Positions 58,951 through 64,000 of a DNA stretch of 64,000 nucleotides are shown here, piece by piece (the stretch's first letter is position 1; the number at the start of each line of letters is the position of its first letter). The stretch is from contig CM062293.1 of NCBI GenBank assembly GCA_031216915.1, positions 149,118,285 to 149,182,284 of the forward strand, written 5' to 3'. Below the pieces are notes generated by a model. That model was not told the origin of the DNA and did no database searches. It saw only the letters and a list, made by a program, of their open reading frames with translations. The position numbers and the translations under genes were made by a program. The stretch comes from Pictodentalium vernedei. Taxonomy: Eukaryota; Mollusca; Scaphopoda; Dentaliida; Dentaliidae.

Positions 58951-60321
58951 ACAATATCCCCGCATTTTTGAAAATGCAGAGATAAATATTACTCATACTG
59001 CACTAAGTTAAAATTTGGGCTTGCAGAATAGGACCACAATTTGGACTCTCATGGGTGGGTGGGGAATATTAACCCAGGGACTTGATTTGAGCAAATTTGA
59101 ATATCTGACTCCCCCACCCACCTACCCCAAGGATCCCAAATGTCGATTCTGATTGGTGTTTAGGCTTTGTTTCTCAGGAAATTTTTCCTCAATTTTATGA
59201 AGAGGGAGGCGCTTTTTTTTGTTTATTCACAAAACAGTTTGTAAATAGTTGGAATCAGAAATCTAACTATATTACACTATTATGTGGCAAACCAATGTTT
59301 TCAGCAGTGAAAATTTCCCAAAATGTAGCTGAAAATTTAACCAACTATATCTTGTTTGATAGAGCTTTGTCAGCTCTGTCAAACAAGGTATAGTTGGTCA
59401 AATATTTGTCCCACAAGTGCAAAAAAGTGCCATAGATGAGATTTCCTGGTGATGGGGCAGATTTTCTATGACGAGGGAGCTGCCCGAGAAACAATAACGT
59501 TTTTTAATAGCCTTATGGAGAAGATTTTTAAGGAATATTCCTGATATTGCAAAAAGTTAAAATTTTGGCTCAGAAAGGGAGACCAACTATGAACCCTGAG
59601 ACTTGATTTTAACAAACTTGAATCTTATCCCCTGAAGGGTGTTTTGTAACAAATATCAAAAGATTCTAATTGTTGGATTTTGTAGAAGAGGATTTTATGT
59701 CCCCAACCCCAGGTGCCCCTGTGTGCCTGGCAACTTTATTTGAACAAACTTGAATTGACATATGATAAGGAACATGCATTCAAAGATGGTTCGATTTGGT
59801 CCAGTAGTTTTTGAGGAGAAGCTGATAATGGAAAGATGGAAAGTAATCACTAATGCTCCCCTTGAGCTTGGCTCAGGTGAGCTAATAATAAAATTTGAAT
59901 TATAATTTTGGTGAACAGGGATGGCTGTTGGGTAAAGGCATAATATGACCTTCAAACATTGATGAGGAGACCAGAAAAATTAAGTTCCACTGCACACTGA
60001 TGTAAAAAAAAATAATCTAAATTTCAGGCTGCAAATTTTTCCTGTAATGATCCTAGTAATTTAACAAATTCAATCTTATTTGACAGTGCGTGCTGAGCTC
60101 CATCAAACAAGACTGAATTGGTTAAATTCCTAGCAGCATTATGGGAAGGATTATCACTTGAAATTTTGGTATTTTTACATCAGTTTGAAGAGTGCAAACA
60201 GAATGCTTTCTTTCTTTCAAACCATACATTTAGCTCACCACCTTACACAATAAAGCACTGAGAGTGCTTTCCAGCAGTGAATTCCTGATAAATAGAATAA
60301 AACAATAAGGCCCCACAAAGC
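58951..60321. other. Intronic dispersed repeats, no gene
   Basis: A palindrome at 59341-59398 (ccaactatatcttgtttgat ... caaacaaggtatagttgg). Related but weaker ones lie at about 60077-60122 and 61405-61445 ('cttgtttga...agct...caaacaag'). Flanking text such as 'acttgattt.a.caaacttgaat' repeats at 59085 and 59605. Confidence 0.5.
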
Positions 60322-60693
60322 AGATCTTCTGTTTCTCAGGCCATTTTTTGTAAAACTGCATGTGGGCAGGTGGTTTTGATCTTATTTTTAATTTTTGTAA
60401 TTATTTCTTTGCCAGCAAAAGTTTATGTTCTTGGTTTGTTTTATGTTTTAGGCCTCATAATTTACAGAATAGCATGGGTGGTAGTGTATTTTATCCCTTG
60501 AGTGCAAGAAGGCTTTGCAATGCTAAAGCATTGTAAAGCCTTGTTGCACTCAAGGGACAAATTTATCAGTTATTAACCTGAGTAAAATATCAGACATAAA
60601 CCATTTAATTTTTTTTCCAAGTTTGCATTGGTTATAAAAAGAGAGCATGCAACAACCAGAAGGACCAAGCCAGGGGAGCCTGAGAAACAGATT
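60322..60693 (+). mobile_element. MITE with TCTGTTTCTCAGGCC ends (copy 2)
   Basis: Inverted orientation relative to 41388-41750, matching over nearly the full length. It includes the hairpin cccttgagtgcaagaaggct / agccttgttgcactcaaggg and the ends cttctgtttctcaggcc and gagcctgagaaacaga. Confidence 0.7.
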
Positions 60694-60722
60694 TTAAAAC
60701 TTTTTTAGGCCAAAAGACTCAC

Positions 60723-61028
60723 GTGGTGTATTATAACAAATGACATATGCAGTCCGGTGAACCCATGATGGATAACCATATGTACTGTATACACAATCTT
60801 CCAAACTGCTTTCTGTGCCTTTACACTTAAGATTAGTTATCCACATAGGCTTGTTTCCATCGGACACAGCCCCATAAGGTATTCCATTTGTAAAACCAGC
60901 CTTTCTACATACAACAGATGCAGCTTTATTATCAAAATAAATGGATGAAACTCTACCCCATACACCAGCTATTCGGACCTCTACTCTACCCCAGTCACTG
61001 CCTCCATCTTGTATTCTTACATCAAATG
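60723..61028 (-). CDS. SRCR domain exon (first in window) lacking one cysteine pair
   Basis: Acceptor ...tatttaattgtag, donor C|gtgagt, phase 1-1, 306 bp. The domain is clear from VRIQDGGSDWGRVEV, GVWGRV, ASVVCRKAGF, LKCKGTESSLEDC and YVICYN. Only four cysteines remain (C3, C5, C6, C8). Where the consensus has GTVC this exon has GRVS, and the cysteine before the final strand is also absent (YPSWVHR). C2 and C7 bond to each other in SRCR domains, so one whole disulfide has been lost while the frame and splice sites stay intact. It is likely still functional. Upstream exons lie beyond the window. Confidence 0.83.
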
Positions 61029-61188
61029 CTACAATTAAATAATGAAAAAATTAAAATAGTTCTGTACAAGTAAGAAACTAATATAACCAGATAAAAGGTC
61101 ACCTTAACATTTTCAGGCAACCCTTTTTTCTGGAAATCATTTTTCAGAACTTTTCATGTGGTCATTCTACAATTTATTTCAGCAAAGT

Positions 61189-61571
61189 ACAGCGGAGCCC
61201 ACTTGATTTGACATCTCTTAATTGAAAATCCCTGTTAATTGAATAAAACACCTGAACACCAAACTATTTACCATATCTTCAGTTATTTGAATAAAAAGTC
61301 TAGGAATAATCAAATAATTATTCTGGAAAACATTGAATTTTCCTAGTTTACAGACCAATTTAATCTCAGTCCATCAAAATATATACATTTAATCCTTTAT
61401 TTCTTGTTTGACGAAGCTCCACAAGCTCTGTCTAACAAGATATAATAGAAAAAATGCTTGGTTTATCTCTAGAAGACAGGAAAGTGACCAAATCCCTATT
61501 AATTGAATACTCCTGTTAACTGAATAATTTTCTTTGGCAAAGTTGCTATTCAATTAACTGGATTGCATTGA
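61189..61571. mobile_element. Possible pogo/mariner-type non-autonomous element
   Basis: The left end tacagcggagcccacttgat and right end (complement) caatgcaatccagttaattg resemble the loosely conserved ends of Tigger/pogo-like elements, with ttaattgaat motifs near both ends. The boundary at the right is shared with a TTAA-type MITE. No coding sequence. Confidence 0.35.
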
Positions 61572-61574
61572 ACT

Positions 61575-61960
61575 TTAGCCCTTTACCTAACATGAAAGGC
61601 AGATGGCACTTGCAAACAAAATTTTTGAGTAACTACATTTTTCATTTTTTGGGTCAAAAACAGAGGTTATAACCATCAATGGAATGAGTTCAATGAGCTT
61701 GTTCGAAAAAGGAGTCATAAGATATGTTTTTGAGACAAAAACATGAAAAAATAATTCAAATTGAATGGTGATTTTTGTGAATAGTGCTGGCCTGTTTTGG
61801 GTGTTATGTAGTGTTAACCCTTTACCCAATGTAACAGCCAAAACTGGCCAGCGCTATTCACAAAAATCGCCAATTAATTTTCATTATTTTTTTCATTTTT
61901 TGCCTCAGAAACATAGCTTATGAACCCTCTATGGAACAAACTCGACGAGGTATGAGTTAA
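61575..61960. mobile_element. Two adjacent TTAA-type MITE copies
   Basis: Copy one 61575-61817 (tagccctttacctaac ... gtgttaa) has a decayed palindromic core (ggttataaccatcaatgg / agtcataagatatg). Copy two begins at the same TTAA (61814) with ttaaccctttacccaa and is truncated near 61960. Confidence 0.6.
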
Positions 61961-63113
61961 GGGCTAACATGCATTAGCATTTTTATATCACATGAAAATT
62001 TGTATTCGTTGACCAGTGTAGTTATGGTTAGATCCCTCAATTACATACTTTACTCCCCTTATGAAAAAATAAGGCATCATGGACAATTATGCAAGGCTTT
62101 GATGTTTATTGTTTACTGGAGGTTAAGGTCACATATTTTTGCACAATAGCTAATCATGACCACAACATGAGTATCAACTCAAGACCAGGGATGAGCATTA
62201 ATAAGCCATGTTGCCCATTTTGGAGAGGGTTTGCGCCTCCCAAGCATTGGTGACTGGATCCTAATTTACCAGTAGCAAGGCTTTGATAATCTGAAGTAAG
62301 CTCTCTTCCACAAATGCCATGCATGTTGGTGTTCTAACAAACAGATACAACCTCTGGCAGGTAAATAATACCAGGTGATAACATTTCACTTGGTTGTGAT
62401 TGAGTCGAGTAATTAGCAGATACGTCGGTTTCATAAGGTCAGTTAGATTATCAAATGACTGTACTGTAATTTGTTCCATTTTCTGTTTGGCTAGTTTGTA
62501 ATGGCAATTATTTTCAAGGTTTCATTTTTATTTGTGGAACAAAGGGTAAAGTAAAACTTTCAACTTGTGGAACCTGTGACTCACAAGAATCAGTTTTGAT
62601 TCTGGACAACTTAAACACTGAGAACTGGTAATCCCGATGGGTCTTGTGACAACCTCTTACCTCACCCCAAATGAGCTATCCAAGCATTATTATGCACAAT
62701 TGTTTGGCAATAACCTGAAATAATGCTATAAGAATTTCTAATTTTGCCCCTCTAGTAGGAAAGGACTCTTTGTGCAATTTCCAAGAGAATGCCACTGGCT
62801 CTACACAAATATCATCATTTGTATTTTTTTTTATTTATTAACTCTTAAGGCCTCAGACACATCTGACAAACTTTATTGAAATAGAACATGTGCTTTACAA
62901 TACAGCTTGAAGAAATCTTCTCAACAACTGGCAAATTACCCTGACAATACTTTCTAGTCAAGTTATGGTTGCCTACACAGGTATGCATGACTTTAGTAGA
63001 AATCACTGCCATATCATTGAACTTGTAGGCTGAAATTTTTTAGAACCATGAAAAAAAAAATTATGGAGGCCTTAAGGGAAATAAATCTTTACTACCAAAC
63101 TCTAGCTCATGAT
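61961..63113. other. No gene recognised
   Basis: 62140-62280 resembles 37640-37790 (gcacaat.gct.a.catgac ... gcattggtgactgg), an unidentified dispersed repeat. Otherwise featureless. Confidence 0.4.
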
Positions 63114-63627
63114 CAGGGCTTATATTTTATCTAAATTTGGGAGAATCCATTTGGAAAATGGTTGCGAGAATCCATACTGGCTATGAGTGTCCCAGAATCC
63201 CATGAGGCCACCAATGGTTGAACTCCTGCTGTATATACTAATAACACATGTTAACTCTTTACCCAACACAGCTTTTTAATGTTTAAAACATAAACTGAAT
63301 TTGATATTTTAAAAAATAAACAATATTTACTAATAAAACCCTACAGATATGGATGTCATGGGAATCGGCTTATTGAGCTGATTTCAATGACAGCCACATT
63401 TGTACAATTGTATTGACAAAGTGTCAGAATATTTCAGGCCATGTTATCTTTGTACTTCTTAATTTGCTGATGCTACGTGCATTTAGGTAAATGGTTAAAT
63501 TGCCTCAATTCTTTTCACAAGAATATTAGCAGAGGTGCAATGAAAATCTACATAGATTCTCACTGGTTTTGTTGTGTGAATCTTTGCGTGAATCGATTCT
63601 CGGATTCTCGTCGAAATATAAGCCCTG
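63114..63627. mobile_element. Short DNA element with CAGGGCTTATATTT ends
   Basis: The left end CAGGGCTTATATTT at 63114 and right end AAATATAAGCCCTG ending at 63627 are perfect 14-base inverted repeats. CAGGG ends suggest hAT, but no convincing 8-bp duplication is seen. Internal motifs 'gagaatccat' and 'gattctc' are mirrored. It contains a nested MITE. Confidence 0.65.
63251..63498. mobile_element. TTAA-type MITE nested in the CAGGGCTTATATTT element
   Basis: Ends TTAACTCTTTACCCAA and TTTAGGTAAATGGTTAA, with TTAA at both borders. The core palindrome is diverged (gggaatcggcttattgagct). Confidence 0.6.
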
Positions 63628-64000
63628 CATAATTATCACTGAACTAAGCTTGTCATGTTTGATCCAGTGAGAGAAATATATATTGCAGATATCATCATGT
63701 TAGATAAAGCCTTAAAAGCATCAGCATCAGCATAATTTAGGTATTGTTATTTGAAAGTAACATCAGAAATATTGTATAACATTTATAAACCAAGCTAAAA
63801 ACACATCCCCCTTACTTCACAGAGTAATCTAAAAAATACAGACATCCCATCAATGGAGAGGTATGTACTTTCTTCTAATTGCATTACAGAAACCTGTATG
63901 GGCTCCAAAATCAAGAAAAGATTCAATTTAAACTTTTATTATTCAAACACTTTTTACTTGCAAACATTTGTAAAATATTTATGTATAGGTTGCCAAGACT
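63628..64000. other. No gene recognised
   Basis: AT-rich terminal stretch with no repeat or gene identified. Confidence 0.5.

Overview
The window is animal nuclear DNA: AT-rich, intron-rich and dominated by mobile elements. Long poly-C tracts, tandem minisatellites ending in (ACGG/ACAG)n-type microsatellites (the layout known from bivalve 'pearl' elements), a unit carrying 'aagggcaataactctg' (common in molluscs as far as I recall) and a multi-domain SRCR gene together point to a marine invertebrate, most plausibly a bivalve mollusc. The species cannot be fixed from the sequence.

Host gene. Four exons on the minus strand (60723-61028, 55485-55799, 36958-37281, 18127-18432) each encode one SRCR (scavenger receptor cysteine-rich) domain. 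Each has a clean 3' acceptor, a GT donor and phase 1-1 boundaries, as expected for one large secreted or receptor protein with tandem SRCR domains. The introns are about 4.9, 18.2 and 18.5 kb, and the gene probably runs past both window ends. Three domains have the six-cysteine group A pattern; the most upstream has lost one cysteine pair.

Mobile DNA. The dominant family is a DIRS-like tyrosine-recombinase retrotransposon, present four times with all coding on the minus strand: E1 5086-9713, E2 19079-24940, E3 24941-32775 and E4 45336-52460. Each has inverted terminal repeats (ITRs) and a textbook internal complementary region (ICR), in which the complements of the two outer ends are fused. 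E1-E3 are decayed. E4 has open gag, RT-RNase H and tyrosine recombinase frames, intact catalytic motifs and about 188 bp of ITR that match exactly by eye, so it is young and possibly active. A gag remnant of a second DIRS-like family lies at 14221-17090. A decayed Gypsy-type LTR retrotransposon (1-5085) is broken by a 1.8-kb hAT-like insertion with an 8-bp target duplication. A 1.7-kb hAT-like element interrupts a ~160-bp tandem array at 10.5-13.4 kb. At 56.2-58.95 kb a ~150-bp minisatellite element is itself interrupted by a second element with 167-bp repeats. Several MITE and foldback families fill the rest, most notably one with TTAA ends and a palindromic core.

How the parts relate. E2, E3 and E4 sit in introns of the SRCR gene in its sense orientation. 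E2 and E3 abut directly. In E4, gag and recombinase share one reading frame separated by a single UGA, while RT-RNase H occupies another frame across about 1.9 kb of the same DNA. Both ITRs of E3 and E4 carry the palindrome TGCGCATGCGCA, which matches the NRF-1 consensus and is a candidate promoter element.
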